Assembly (NCBI GenBank): GCA_905193155.1
Contig: CAJJNQ010000035.1
Coordinates: 1 to 26,933 of the forward strand
Direction: 5' to 3'
From: an uncultured Christensenella sp.
Lineage (GTDB): Bacteria > Bacillota > Clostridia > Christensenellales > UBA1750
Length of the DNA: 26,933 nt
Shown here: positions 7,108 through 14,435 of the stretch, in pieces
Position numbering within the stretch: the first letter of the stretch is position 1
Layout: the number at the start of each line of letters is the position of its first letter
Position numbers and translations under genes: made by a program
The notes under the pieces: model-generated
Database searches by the model: none
What the model saw: only the letters and a program-made list of their open reading frames with translations
Told to the model about the DNA's origin: nothing

Positions 7108-8840
7108 GCCTTTGCACCGCCTTTTTCGTAGTTTTCGAGCGCCTGCTGCGCGTTCCGGAGCGAAGCGTAAAGTCCGTTTTGCGCAAGCAGTTCTCTGTGC
7201 GTGCCGCTTTCGACGACGCTGCCGTGATCCAGCACATAAATGCGGTCGGACAACGTGACGTTGGCCAGTCGATGGGAGATCAGGATCACGGTCTTGCGGC
7301 CGGCCAGCGCATGGATCTGCGCCATGATGTCGTTTTCGCTTTCTACATCGATGTTGGAGGTCGCTTCGTCGAAGATGTAGACCGGACTGTCGTGCAGCAG
7401 CGCGCGGGCGAGCGCCAACCGCTGGCATTGACCGCCGGAGAAGTTGCCCCCCTTTTCGGCCACGAGCGTGTCCAGCCCGTTTTCGCTGCGCAGGAAATCG
7501 GCTAGGTTCACCTGCTTTAGCACCGCCCAGAGCTGTTCGTCCGAAGCGTCCGATTTTCCCATCAGAAGATTGCTGCGCACTGTGCCTTTGAATAGATAGC
7601 TTTGGTGGCTGACGTAGGTGATGTGCCGCATCAGGCTCTCCTCGGAAATCTCCCGCAGCTCCGCGCCGCCGATCGTCACGCTGCCGGAATAACCCCGGCT
7701 GCGCCCCATCAGGATCGAAGCGATGGTGGATTTACCGCAGCCCGATTCGCCCACCAGGGAGGTAAAGCTCCCTTTGGAAAAGGAAAGGTTGATTCCGTGC
7801 AGAATCTCTCGATCCGGTTCGTAGGAAAAGCGCAGATCGCGGCAATTCAGGTCGCCGTCCGGGCAGGAGAGCGGCTTCTTGTCCGGTTCCGGCAGGTCGA
7901 GCAGGCGGAAGATCTTGTCGCTGGCTGCCATGCCGTTCATCGCGATGTGAAAAAAGGAGCCGAGCTGCCGCATCGGGATGAAGAAATCCGCTGCCAACAC
8001 GACGATGAGCAGTGCGCCCGAAAGCGTCACATTGCCCGCGCGGAACTGCATTGCCGAGAGAATCACGCCCAGCGCCGCGCCGCCATAGGCGATCAAATCC
8101 ATGATGGTGATGGAGTTGAGCTGCATGGTCAGCACCTTCATGGTGATCTTGCGGAACTTTTCAGCTTGTTCGTTCATTTCGTCGTTCCGGGCCGCATCTG
8201 CCTGATAGATCTTCAGCGTCGTCAGGCCCTGAAGATTTTCCAGAAAGGTGTCGCCCAGCGCGGTGTATTGCCCCCAATACTTGGAGAGCAGCTTCTTGGC
8301 CCAGGTTTGCACCGCGGCGATGGCGACGGGGATCAGCGGCACGCAGATCAGCAGCACGACCGCTGCCGGAACGTTGACGAAGCACAGCACGGCAAACAGC
8401 GTCAGCGGCGCGAGCATCGCATAGAAGAACTGCGGCAGGTATGCACCGAAATAGGTTTCCAGCTGATCCACACCTTCGACGGCGACCTGCACGACCTCGG
8501 AGGTCTTGACCTGTTCGTTATAAGACGCGCCCAGGCGCAGGAGCTTTTGATAAATCGCCTCACGCAGGGCTTTTTTGACCGTGCGCGAGGACAAAAAGCC
8601 CATTCGAGACGCCCCTGTGGTGCAGGCAAAGCGCACTGCGACGGCCAGTGCGGCAAGGATCGCCGTGCCCGCCAGCTGCGCGCCGTCTGCCGTGCCCCCA
8701 AAGAGCGCCGCGAGCAGCTGCGTGATCGCGGTCATCATGCCGATGTTGGCCAGCAGGCTCACCCATTGCAGCGCGACGTTGCCTGCGATATACTTCCTGC
8801 TCTCCGGCACGAAGTCGATCAGGCGTTTGTTCATCATCAT
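7104..8840 (-). CDS. ABC exporter subunit, CydD-like (pair 2)
   Basis: A protein of 578 residues. Membrane segments occupy the first 300 residues, followed by Walker A GESGCGKS (near residue 362), Q-loop YVSHQSYLFKGT, signature FSGGQCQR, Walker B VYIFDEATSNID and H-loop ISHR; both the Walker B glutamate and the signature are intact. It pairs with the CydC-like subunit through an ATGA overlap. Three consecutive ATG codons (8840, 8837, 8834) follow GGAGTGAAGGAACGA; I give the first, but the second has better spacing from AAGGA. A promoter lies at 8944-8972 and an inverted repeat in the leader. It is the first gene of a four-gene operon ending with the YgbA-like and DUF454 genes. Confidence 0.88.
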   Translation of the reverse strand: MMMNKRLIDFVPESRKYIAGNVALQWVSLLANIGMMTAITQLLAALFGGTADGAQLAGTAILAALAVAVRFACTTGASRMGFLSSRTVKKALREAIYQKLLRLGASYNEQVKTSEVVQVAVEGVDQLETYFGAYLPQFFYAMLAPLTLFAVLCFVNVPAAVVLLICVPLIPVAIAAVQTWAKKLLSKYWGQYTALGDTFLENLQGLTTLKIYQADAARNDEMNEQAEKFRKITMKVLTMQLNSITIMDLIAYGGAALGVILSAMQFRAGNVTLSGALLIVVLAADFFIPMRQLGSFFHIAMNGMAASDKIFRLLDLPEPDKKPLSCPDGDLNCRDLRFSYEPDREILHGINLSFSKGSFTSLVGESGCGKSTIASILMGRSRGYSGSVTIGGAELREISEESLMRHITYVSHQSYLFKGTVRSNLLMGKSDASDEQLWAVLKQVNLADFLRSENGLDTLVAEKGGNFSGGQCQRLALARALLHDSPVYIFDEATSNIDVESENDIMAQIHALAGRKTVILISHRLANVTLSDRIYVLDHGSVVESGTHRELLAQNGLYASLRNAQQALENYEKGGAKA

Positions 8841-8862
8841 TCGTTCCTTCACTCCTCTTTTG

Positions 8863-8878
8863 GTTAGGAACATCTAAC
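8863..8878. promoter_or_regulatory. Inverted repeat GTTAG-N6-CTAAC in the CydDC-like leader
   Basis: GTTAGGAACATCTAAC has 5-bp arms and a 6-bp centre and lies 23 bases upstream of the CydD-like start, inside the expected 5' leader. A further GTTAG half (minus strand) occurs near 8931-8935. It could be a repressor operator; the short arms make chance possible. Confidence 0.35.
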
Positions 8879-8943
8879 TGCTCCTTTTGAAAAAAGCCGT
8901 TTCCGACGTGACAGTGCCCAAAACAGCAACTAACCAAGATAAA

Positions 8944-8972
8944 AGTATAACAGAACCTCACCTTGCTGGCAA
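8944..8972 (-). promoter_or_regulatory. Promoter of the CydDC-like operon
   Basis: On the minus strand TTGCCA (8967-8972) and TATACT (8944-8949) are separated by 17 bases, each matching five of six consensus positions. The predicted transcript starts near 8937, leaving a leader of about 95 bases. The palindrome at 8980-9001 begins only 7 bases upstream of the -35 element. Confidence 0.75.
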
Positions 8973-8979
8973 ATCACCG

Positions 8980-9001
8980 TTTGTAACGCCTGCGTTACAA
9001 A
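8980..9001. repeat. Palindrome TTTGTAACG-N4-CGTTACAAA, copy A
   Basis: A perfect inverted repeat with 9-bp arms and CCTG in the centre, adjoining the -35 element of the CydDC-like promoter. A second copy of its core lies 75 bases away centre to centre. It may be a paired operator or a dispersed intergenic palindromic repeat; sequence alone does not decide. Confidence 0.75.
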
Positions 9002-9041
9002 ATGAGCCTTTCCGGCGATCCGGCAGAGCCAAAGGACAAGG

Positions 9042-9090
9042 AAAGGCCGAATTTCCTGTAACGCAGCCGTTACAAAAAAATCCGGCCTTT
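9042..9090. repeat. Long inverted repeat containing palindrome copy B
   Basis: The core TGTAACG-CAGC-CGTTACA (9057-9074) is nested in a longer imperfect inverted repeat whose outer arms are AAAGGCCG (9042-9049) and CGGCCTTT (9083-9090). The structure lies between the stop of the DtxR-like gene (9126) and the CydDC-like promoter. In the minus direction the T-run is inside the stem, so it is not a canonical terminator, though it may still stop or protect transcripts. Confidence 0.7.
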
Positions 9091-9125
9091 GAATGGCGAG
9101 AAAGATGGGGATAAGCAAGCGGGAG

Positions 9126-9959
9126 TCAGAACAGAATCGTGAACAGCACGGTGGATTCCGGCATGTGGTTGGTACCGACGGAAGCCTGCATCCGCAGGCA
9201 GACGCTGCCGTGCAGAATCTGCTCCATGCCGTAGCCGAGGTTCAGGAAGGAGAGCACCCGCGCGGGAAAGGCGAGCGTGCCGCCGCAGTCCTGCGCAGGG
9301 CGGAATTCCCCGCCGTCCTGCACGGTCAGGTTGCGCACGCGGCCGTTCATCTCGCGCCCCGTCAAGGGGGAACGCGCGGAAACGCTGATGGGTTTCAGAT
9401 GCACCATGCCGCAGCCGTTTTCAACTTTCAGCACGCAGGGGTGCTCAAAGCCTCTGTTCGCCATCGAAAGATTGCTGCCCGCCGAAATATGTTCTTTATA
9501 GAAGAGAAAGGGCAGGCGGTATTCGCCGTCCGGCAGGCGGCGGCAAAGCTCCGCACCGTCGAATTTCTGCTGACGCCGCAGCTCGTATTTGGCGCGGTAG
9601 CGCTGCTCCGAACTGCGGAAAATCTCCATCGCCTTGTCCGTGCTGAACAGCGCCCAGGCGTAGGCGTTCTGCTCCGCTTCGTCCAGATCCAGCCCCTCAT
9701 AGAGCAGATGGTTGACCACCACGCCCACGCGGTCTTCGTAAAACGCGGCGCGCTGCCTGCCTTCTTCCGTCAGGCAGGGACGGCGGGCAGTACTGCGGTC
9801 AAGCAGCCCTTCGCGCTCCAGGGCCGCCAGCAGACGGTGCATCTTCTGCTTCCCTTCGCCCAACAGAGCGGAAAGCCCCGTCACCGTGCAGGTCTTTTCG
9901 TCCTCGTTGAGAAAGCAGAGCAGCACGCGCAGCTTTAAAATATCCAGCGATTTGATCAT
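9126..9959 (-). CDS. DtxR/MntR-like winged-helix regulator with a novel C-terminal domain
   Basis: A protein of 277 residues. Residues 1-65 read as a winged helix (VTGLSALLGEGKQKMHRLLA, then LEREGLLDRSTARRPCLTEEGRQRA). The next stretch, with VVVNHLLYEGLDLDEAEQNA followed by a helix ending in DKAMEIFR, resembles the metal-binding and dimerisation helices of the DtxR/MntR family. The last 150 residues or so are rich in beta-type and glycine segments (SAGSNLSMANRGFEHPC, GREMNGRVRNLTVQDGGEF) and are not the SH3-like domain of DtxR; I do not recognise them. The ATG at 9959 has GGAG 8 bases upstream and overlaps the stop of a small upstream ORF (ATGA). A MarR-like fold is the alternative. Binding to the palindromes just downstream is possible but untested. 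Confidence 0.6.
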   Translation of the reverse strand: MIKSLDILKLRVLLCFLNEDEKTCTVTGLSALLGEGKQKMHRLLAALEREGLLDRSTARRPCLTEEGRQRAAFYEDRVGVVVNHLLYEGLDLDEAEQNAYAWALFSTDKAMEIFRSSEQRYRAKYELRRQQKFDGAELCRRLPDGEYRLPFLFYKEHISAGSNLSMANRGFEHPCVLKVENGCGMVHLKPISVSARSPLTGREMNGRVRNLTVQDGGEFRPAQDCGGTLAFPARVLSFLNLGYGMEQILHGSVCLRMQASVGTNHMPESTVLFTILF

Positions 9960-10138
9960 GAATGGTTCTCCTTTTCCGGCACGACGCGTTGCGACTTTCC
10001 GGGATAGACGGGTGCACCGTCCAACGTGAGCGTCATTTCTGCTTGATCCACGCGCAGCACATCCCAGGCCGCCCTGCCGCTCACGCCGTAAGCACCTTTG
10101 AAACGCCCATCCGTCACCTGGCGCAGCATTTGACGCAA
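9956..10138 (-). CDS. Small ORF upstream of the DtxR-like gene, possibly frameshifted
   Basis: A 60-residue reading frame whose TGA overlaps the ATG of the DtxR-like gene, a sign of genuine coupling. The sequence looks protein-like (VTDGRFKGAYGVSGRAAWDV, then a strand-rich end) but matches nothing I know. No ribosome binding site precedes the ATG at 10138. A better start, TTG at 10178 with GGAGGAG in front, lies in another frame and encodes LGAYLAKDFVMDLL. Removing one T near 10149 would join the two frames into a smooth protein of about 73 residues (…VMDLLRQMLRQVTDG…). The gene is therefore either frameshifted, mis-sequenced, or really starts at a weak internal codon. Confidence 0.45.
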   Translation of the reverse strand: MRQMLRQVTDGRFKGAYGVSGRAAWDVLRVDQAEMTLTLDGAPVYPGKSQRVVPEKENHS

Positions 10139-10217
10139 GCAGATCCATCACAAAGTCTTTTGCCAGATAAGCCCCCAAAAACTCCTCCGATGGAAAGTAT
10201 TTCTCTTTGTCGGTGGT

Positions 10218-10246
10218 ATTTTATCATAATTTTTCACGAAAAGGAA
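10218..10246 (-). promoter_or_regulatory. Possible promoter of the small ORF/DtxR-like operon
   Basis: On the minus strand TAAAAT (10218-10223) lies 17 bases after TTCCTT (10241-10246) in an AT-rich patch about 40 bases before the GGAGGAG/TTG start. The -35 element is poor, so the assignment is tentative. Confidence 0.35.
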
Positions 10247-10259
10247 CAAGCTTCTGAGG

Positions 10260-10297
10260 GGAAAAAGAAAGCGCCGCAGGAAATCTTACTGCGGCGC
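10260..10297 (-). terminator. Terminator of the DUF1836 gene
   Basis: On the minus strand GCGCCGCAG and CTGCGGCGC form a 9-bp GC-rich stem (10271-10279 with 10289-10297), followed by TTTCTTTTTC. It begins 9 bases after the stop codon at 10307. Confidence 0.85.
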
Positions 10298-10306
10298 GCG
10301 GAAAAC

Positions 10307-10855
10307 TCACTCCTTTTCCCGCTTTCTGTCGTTTTTTTCATCGGGCGGGATTTGCAGGTCGATCATCTTTTCCGCAATCATTTTGTTGACGTTAGCGTGA
10401 ACGGCCAGCAGCAGAATGCGGTCGGAGAAGCTGGTGTTTTCGATTTCCTGCCGGGGACTGAACAGCGCCAGCGCGTGCTCCTGCACATCGCAGAAATTGT
10501 TGTAGACGCTGCGGATATCGTTCTTTTCCAGCTGATCGGCCAACAACGTCCGGATTTCCGGAATGGCCAGTACCTGCTTGAGCATACAGATGATGATCAA
10601 ATAGCAAAGGTGCGTGCGGTTATAGCGCTTTTTGACCGGAGGCGGCAGCACCTTGAGCTTGACATAGTTGTTGATCATGGCCGGGGTCAGCCGCTGCGCC
10701 TTGGAATCGCGAAGATAGATGCGCAGGCAGTCGTCGATCACCGCCACCACTTGGTCCATATAGAGCTCCAGCGTGGGCAGCTCGTCGTAGCGCGGGATGC
10801 GGTAGGCGTGAACTTGCTCCGTCCAGGCCTCCAGCCCTTCCTGCGGATGGGTCAT
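10307..10855 (-). CDS. DUF1836 domain protein
   Basis: A protein of 182 residues. The centre carries the DUF1836 hallmark: LTPAMINNYVKLKVLPPPVK followed by KRYNRTHLCYLIIICMLKQV, a segment that looks like a MerR-type DNA-binding helix pair with a following helix. The family occurs in Firmicutes and has no established function; a regulatory role is plausible. The C-terminus is charged (IPPDEKNDRKREKE). The ATG at 10855 has GGAG 8 bases upstream. It stands alone with its own promoter and terminator and is divergent from the SGNH/DegV pair. Confidence 0.85.
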   Translation of the reverse strand: MTHPQEGLEAWTEQVHAYRIPRYDELPTLELYMDQVVAVIDDCLRIYLRDSKAQRLTPAMINNYVKLKVLPPPVKKRYNRTHLCYLIIICMLKQVLAIPEIRTLLADQLEKNDIRSVYNNFCDVQEHALALFSPRQEIENTSFSDRILLLAVHANVNKMIAEKMIDLQIPPDEKNDRKREKE

Positions 10856-10895
10856 GCGAAAAACTCCTCTCTGCAATGCACTGTCTTGAAAATTA

Positions 10896-10924
10896 GTATA
10901 ACACAAAGCTGAAAATCAGACAAG
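10896..10924 (-). promoter_or_regulatory. Promoter of the DUF1836 gene
   Basis: On the minus strand TTGTCT (10919-10924) and TATACT (10896-10901) are 17 bases apart. The transcript would start near 10889, giving a short leader before the ATG at 10855. Confidence 0.65.
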
Positions 10925-10941
10925 TAGCAACAAAAAGAAGT

Positions 10942-10970
10942 TGACAATGAAATGGTGATGTGATAATCTG
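10942..10970 (+). promoter_or_regulatory. Promoter of the SGNH-degV pair
   Basis: A perfect TTGACA (10942-10947) is followed after 17 bases by TAATCT (10965-10970). The -10 match is weak but the position fits the ATG at 11009. Confidence 0.55.
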
Positions 10971-11008
10971 ATATTAGAAACTAGATGTCGGGGCGGAGAT
11001 GATTAGAA

Positions 11009-11704
11009 ATGCCAGAAAAGATCTATGTGTGGGGCGATTCCATCGCCAAGGGAATCGTGTTCGATCCGCAGCGCGGGCGCTATGTCAACCTTCGGGAGAA
11101 GAGCGGCTTTGCCAAAGCGGCGCAGGAGCTGGGCGTGGTGATGGAAAATCATGCGCATTTTGGCATGACGTCGGAAAAAGGCGTGCAGGTACTGGAAAAC
11201 GGCATCGGCACGGCAGAAAAGGAAAAGCCGGTGCTGCTGGGCTTTGGCGGAAACGATGTGGATTTCGATTGGGCGGCGATTGCCGAAACGCCGGAAGAAC
11301 AGCACGATCCCCACGTTTTGCCTGAAAAGTTTGCGGATAATATGGCGCGGATGGTACGCGACGTGCGCGCGGCGGGGCTTAAGCCCGTGCTGATGACGCT
11401 GCCGCCCATCGACTCCCAGCGGTATTACGACTGGGTGACGCGCAGCCTGGACAAGAAGGAAAACGTGCTCAAGTGGCTGGGAGACGTTGAGGCGATTTAC
11501 CGCACGCATAAATCCTATTCCGATTTGATCCGTCAGGTCGCGCAGACCCTCAATGTCCGACTGATCGACATTCGCGGCGCGTTTGAGCGCGCCGGGGATC
11601 TCGTGCAGAAGCTCTGCGTGGACGGCATTCACCCCAACGCGCAGGGGCACGAAATCATTTGCGGCGCGCTGACCGGTTATGCACAGGAAATTCACGCATT
11701 TTGA
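11009..11704 (+). CDS. SGNH/GDSL-family hydrolase
   Basis: A protein of 231 residues with the SGNH esterase blocks: GDS at residues 9-11 (nucleophile Ser11), GGND with Asn82, and DGIHPN with Asp205 and His208 completing the triad. No signal peptide is seen, so it should be cytoplasmic. The family hydrolyses esters of lipids, carbohydrates or acylated small molecules; the substrate is not predictable here. GGCGGAG lies 10 bases before the ATG. degV follows after 27 bases, so the two are probably co-transcribed, which might hint at lipid or acyl metabolism. Confidence 0.9.
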   Translation: MPEKIYVWGDSIAKGIVFDPQRGRYVNLREKSGFAKAAQELGVVMENHAHFGMTSEKGVQVLENGIGTAEKEKPVLLGFGGNDVDFDWAAIAETPEEQHDPHVLPEKFADNMARMVRDVRAAGLKPVLMTLPPIDSQRYYDWVTRSLDKKENVLKWLGDVEAIYRTHKSYSDLIRQVAQTLNVRLIDIRGAFERAGDLVQKLCVDGIHPNAQGHEIICGALTGYAQEIHAF

Positions 11705-11731
11705 TAGAAGAAACGGGGAGGAAGAAACGTC

Positions 11732-12601
11732 ATGTCCTTTGCCATTGTCACCGATTCGTCCTGCAATCTGCCTAATGAGATCATCGACAAATACGACCTG
11801 CACATCGTTTCTCTGGTGTTCATGGTCGAGGGAAAGCCCTACCAAAGCTACGTCAAGGGGGAAGAAAACGATTTGAAGCGCTTCTACACCATGATGCGCA
11901 ATAAGAATCAGATCACCACCTCCTGCGCCAACGAGGCGGCCTGCACGGCAGTGATCGAGCCGCTGCTGAAAAGCGGGCAGGACGTATTGTTCATCGGCTT
12001 TTCCTCCGCGCTGTCCGGCACCTATCAGGAGGGCGCAAAGGCCTGCGAAAAGCTCCGCAAAGCGTATCCCGACCGCAAGATCATCGCGGTGGATTCGCTC
12101 TGCGCGTCACTGGGCGAGGGGCTGCTCGTGACCTATGCTTGCCAGTGGCGCGAAAAGGGCTTTGACATCGACGCGACGGCGGAATGGCTGGAGGACAACA
12201 AGCTCAAGCTCTGCCATTGGTTCACGGTGGACGATCTGTTCTTCTTAAAGCGCGGCGGGCGCGTTTCCGCGGCGACGGCGGTGTTGGGCACGATGATGCG
12301 CATCAAGCCCGTGATGCACGTTGACGATCAGGGAAGGCTCATCAACGTCGCCAAGGCGCGCGGGCGCAAGGCTTCACTGGATGCGCTGGTCGATCACATG
12401 GAACAGACGGCGTTTACGCCGGAAAACCAGACCATCTATATCTCCCACGGCGACTGCATCGAGGACGCGGAATACGTCGCGGATCAGTGCCGCAAGCGTT
12501 TGCACGTCAAAGATGTGCTGATCCACTATGTCGATCCCGTCATCGGCGCGCACTCCGGCCCCGGCACCGTGGCGCTGTTCTTCCTCGGCTCCAAGAGATA
12601 A
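11732..12601 (+). CDS. DegV-family fatty-acid-binding protein
   Basis: A protein of 289 residues, typical DegV length. Visible features are the opening FAIVTDSSCNLP, the S-T-S-type ligand segment (ITTSCANEAA), IGFSSALSGTYQ, and the C-terminal ISHGDC and GAHSGPGTVALFF. DegV proteins bind a fatty acid; in Gram-positive bacteria FakB members present it to FakA for phosphorylation. No FakA is in the window, so a FakB role is only a family-level suggestion. GGGGAGGAA precedes the ATG. A strong hairpin follows the stop codon. Confidence 0.93.
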   Translation: MSFAIVTDSSCNLPNEIIDKYDLHIVSLVFMVEGKPYQSYVKGEENDLKRFYTMMRNKNQITTSCANEAACTAVIEPLLKSGQDVLFIGFSSALSGTYQEGAKACEKLRKAYPDRKIIAVDSLCASLGEGLLVTYACQWREKGFDIDATAEWLEDNKLKLCHWFTVDDLFFLKRGGRVSAATAVLGTMMRIKPVMHVDDQGRLINVAKARGRKASLDALVDHMEQTAFTPENQTIYISHGDCIEDAEYVADQCRKRLHVKDVLIHYVDPVIGAHSGPGTVALFFLGSKR

Positions 12602-12612
12602 AAGCATAAAAG

Positions 12613-12652
12613 AACGGCGCTCCGCTTCCGAAAAAAGAAGCGGAGCGCCGTT
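12613..12652. terminator. Strong bidirectional terminator
   Basis: A perfect 16-bp stem (12613-12628 with 12637-12652, core CGGCGCTCCGCTTC) lies between the convergent stops of degV (12601) and the ABC gene (12668). On the minus strand it is followed by TTCTTTTATGCTTTT; on the plus strand the tail is TTTGGCATTTTC, weaker. Confidence 0.88.
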
Positions 12653-12667
12653 TGGCATTTTCTTGGC

Positions 12668-14434
12668 TTAGCCGGCAAACTGGCTGTTGTAGAGGTTGGC
12701 GTAGAAGCCGCCCGCCGCGAGCAGCTGCTCGTGATTGCCCTGCTCGATGATGTCGCCGTCCTTCATCACCAGGATGATGTCGGCATTTTTGATGGTGGAA
12801 AGGCGGTGCGCCACAATGAAACTGGTGCGGCCCTGCATCAGGTGGGCGAAGGCCTCCTGAATGTGCAGCTCGGTGCGCGTGTCGATGGAGGAGGTCGCCT
12901 CGTCCAGTATCAGCATCGGCGGTAGGCAGAGCATCACGCGGGTGATGCACAGCAGCTGCTTCTGCCCCTGCGACAGGCTGCCGCCGTCCCCGCTGAGTAC
13001 GGTGTCATAACCGTCGGGCAGGCGGGTGATGAAGCCGTGCGCATGGGAGGCCTTGGCCGCTGCGACGACCTCTTCATCGGTCGCGTCGGGCTTGCCCATG
13101 ACGATGTTTTCGCGCACCGTGCCTTCCTTCAGCCACGTATCCTGAAGCACCATGCCGTAGTTGCGGCGCAGGCTGGCGCGGGTGATGCTGCGGATATCCG
13201 TGCCCTCGACCGAGATGGAGCCGTTGTCCACGTCGTAAAAGCGCATCAGCAGGTTGATCAGCGTCGTCTTGCCGCAGCCCGTGGGACCAACGATGGCCAC
13301 GCGCTGACCGGGCTGCACGTCAAGGTTCAGACGCTGGATGAGCGGACGGTCCGCCACATAGGAGAAGGCGACGTTTTCCGCGGTGATACGGCCCTCGGGC
13401 GCGGTCAGCACGCGGGCGTTTTCCGCGTCCGGAATCTGCGAAGGCTCCTCGATCAGCTCAAACAGACGCGCGGCGCAAACCAGTGCGTTTTGCAGCTCCG
13501 TGATGACGCCGGAGATCTCGTTGAAGGGCTTGGTATATTGGTTGGCGTAGCTCAGGAAGGCGGAAAGGCCGCCGACCGTCATCGCGCCGGAAACCGCAGC
13601 CAGCGCGCCCGTCAGGCCGACGCCGGCATAGACCACGCTGTTGATGAAGCGCGTGGAGGGGTTGGTGATGGAGGAGTAGAAGATCGCCTTGAGGGAGCTG
13701 GCGCGCAGGCGCTCGTTGATCTCGTCAAAGGTTTCCTGCGCGGCGGCCTCATGGGTAAAGGCCTGCACGACCTTTTCGTTGCCGACCATTTCGTCCACCA
13801 GCGCGGTCTGCTCGGCACGCGCCTCGGACTGTTTTTTGAACATCGAGAAGGTGCGTCGCGCGATGAAGTTCGCCACGAACAGCGAAAGCGGCGTCAGCAG
13901 CACCACAACAAATGTAATGCCCACATTGACCGTCAGCATGAAAATCAGCGTGCCCAGAATCGTGATCACGCCCGTGAACAGCTGGGAAAAGCCCATCAGC
14001 AGGCCGTCGGCAAACTGATCGACATCCGCAATGACGCGGCTGACCACCTCGCCGTAGGGGTGGCTGTCGATGTATTTCAGCGGCAGCACCTGGATTTTGC
14101 GGAAAGCCTGGTCGCGCATATCGCGGATGACCTGATAGGTGATCTTATTGTTGATGACGTTCATCAGCCACTGCGCCAGCGCCGTGATGGCCACCACAAT
14201 CACCACGCGCGTCAGCGTGGTCATCATTTGATCGAAGTTCACCTGCCCCGCAGCCACGATGAAGTCGATTGCGTCGCCCACCAGGATCGGGACATAAAGC
14301 GTCAGCGCCACGGAAATTGCCGCCAGCAGGATCGACAGCACCACAAGGAAGCGGTAGCGCGAGATGCACTGCATGACCTTTTTCAGCGTTGCCTTCTGCG
14401 TGGTGGAATCGAGCTTGACCTTTGCCTTAGCCAT
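12668..14434 (-). CDS. ABC exporter half-transporter, catalytic-site subunit (pair 3)
   Basis: A protein of 588 residues: basic N-terminus, about six membrane segments (for example VVLSILLAAISVALTLYVPI), then Walker A GPTGCGKT (near residue 380), Q-loop VLQDTW, signature LSQGQ, Walker B LILDEATSSID and H-loop VAHR. The Walker B glutamate is intact while the signature departs from LSGGQ, complementary to the changes in its partner. It starts one base after the partner's stop codon, with GGAGG 9 bases upstream of the ATG. Homologues such as the EfrAB/BmrCD group export drugs or dyes; the physiological substrate here is unknown. Confidence 0.92.
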   Translation of the reverse strand: MAKAKVKLDSTTQKATLKKVMQCISRYRFLVVLSILLAAISVALTLYVPILVGDAIDFIVAAGQVNFDQMMTTLTRVVIVVAITALAQWLMNVINNKITYQVIRDMRDQAFRKIQVLPLKYIDSHPYGEVVSRVIADVDQFADGLLMGFSQLFTGVITILGTLIFMLTVNVGITFVVVLLTPLSLFVANFIARRTFSMFKKQSEARAEQTALVDEMVGNEKVVQAFTHEAAAQETFDEINERLRASSLKAIFYSSITNPSTRFINSVVYAGVGLTGALAAVSGAMTVGGLSAFLSYANQYTKPFNEISGVITELQNALVCAARLFELIEEPSQIPDAENARVLTAPEGRITAENVAFSYVADRPLIQRLNLDVQPGQRVAIVGPTGCGKTTLINLLMRFYDVDNGSISVEGTDIRSITRASLRRNYGMVLQDTWLKEGTVRENIVMGKPDATDEEVVAAAKASHAHGFITRLPDGYDTVLSGDGGSLSQGQKQLLCITRVMLCLPPMLILDEATSSIDTRTELHIQEAFAHLMQGRTSFIVAHRLSTIKNADIILVMKDGDIIEQGNHEQLLAAGGFYANLYNSQFAG

Positions 14435-14435
14435 G

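Noticed and set aside
7602..8867. A 421-codon open frame on the plus strand
   Set aside because: It is antisense to the CydD-like gene, with the same biased composition and no motif.
8980..9074. A short CRISPR-like array
   Set aside because: There are only two palindromic copies, with different centres and no regular spacers or cas genes.
9093..9938. A 281-codon open frame on the plus strand
   Set aside because: It mirrors the DtxR-like gene, which has the better start site, coupling and a recognisable HTH.
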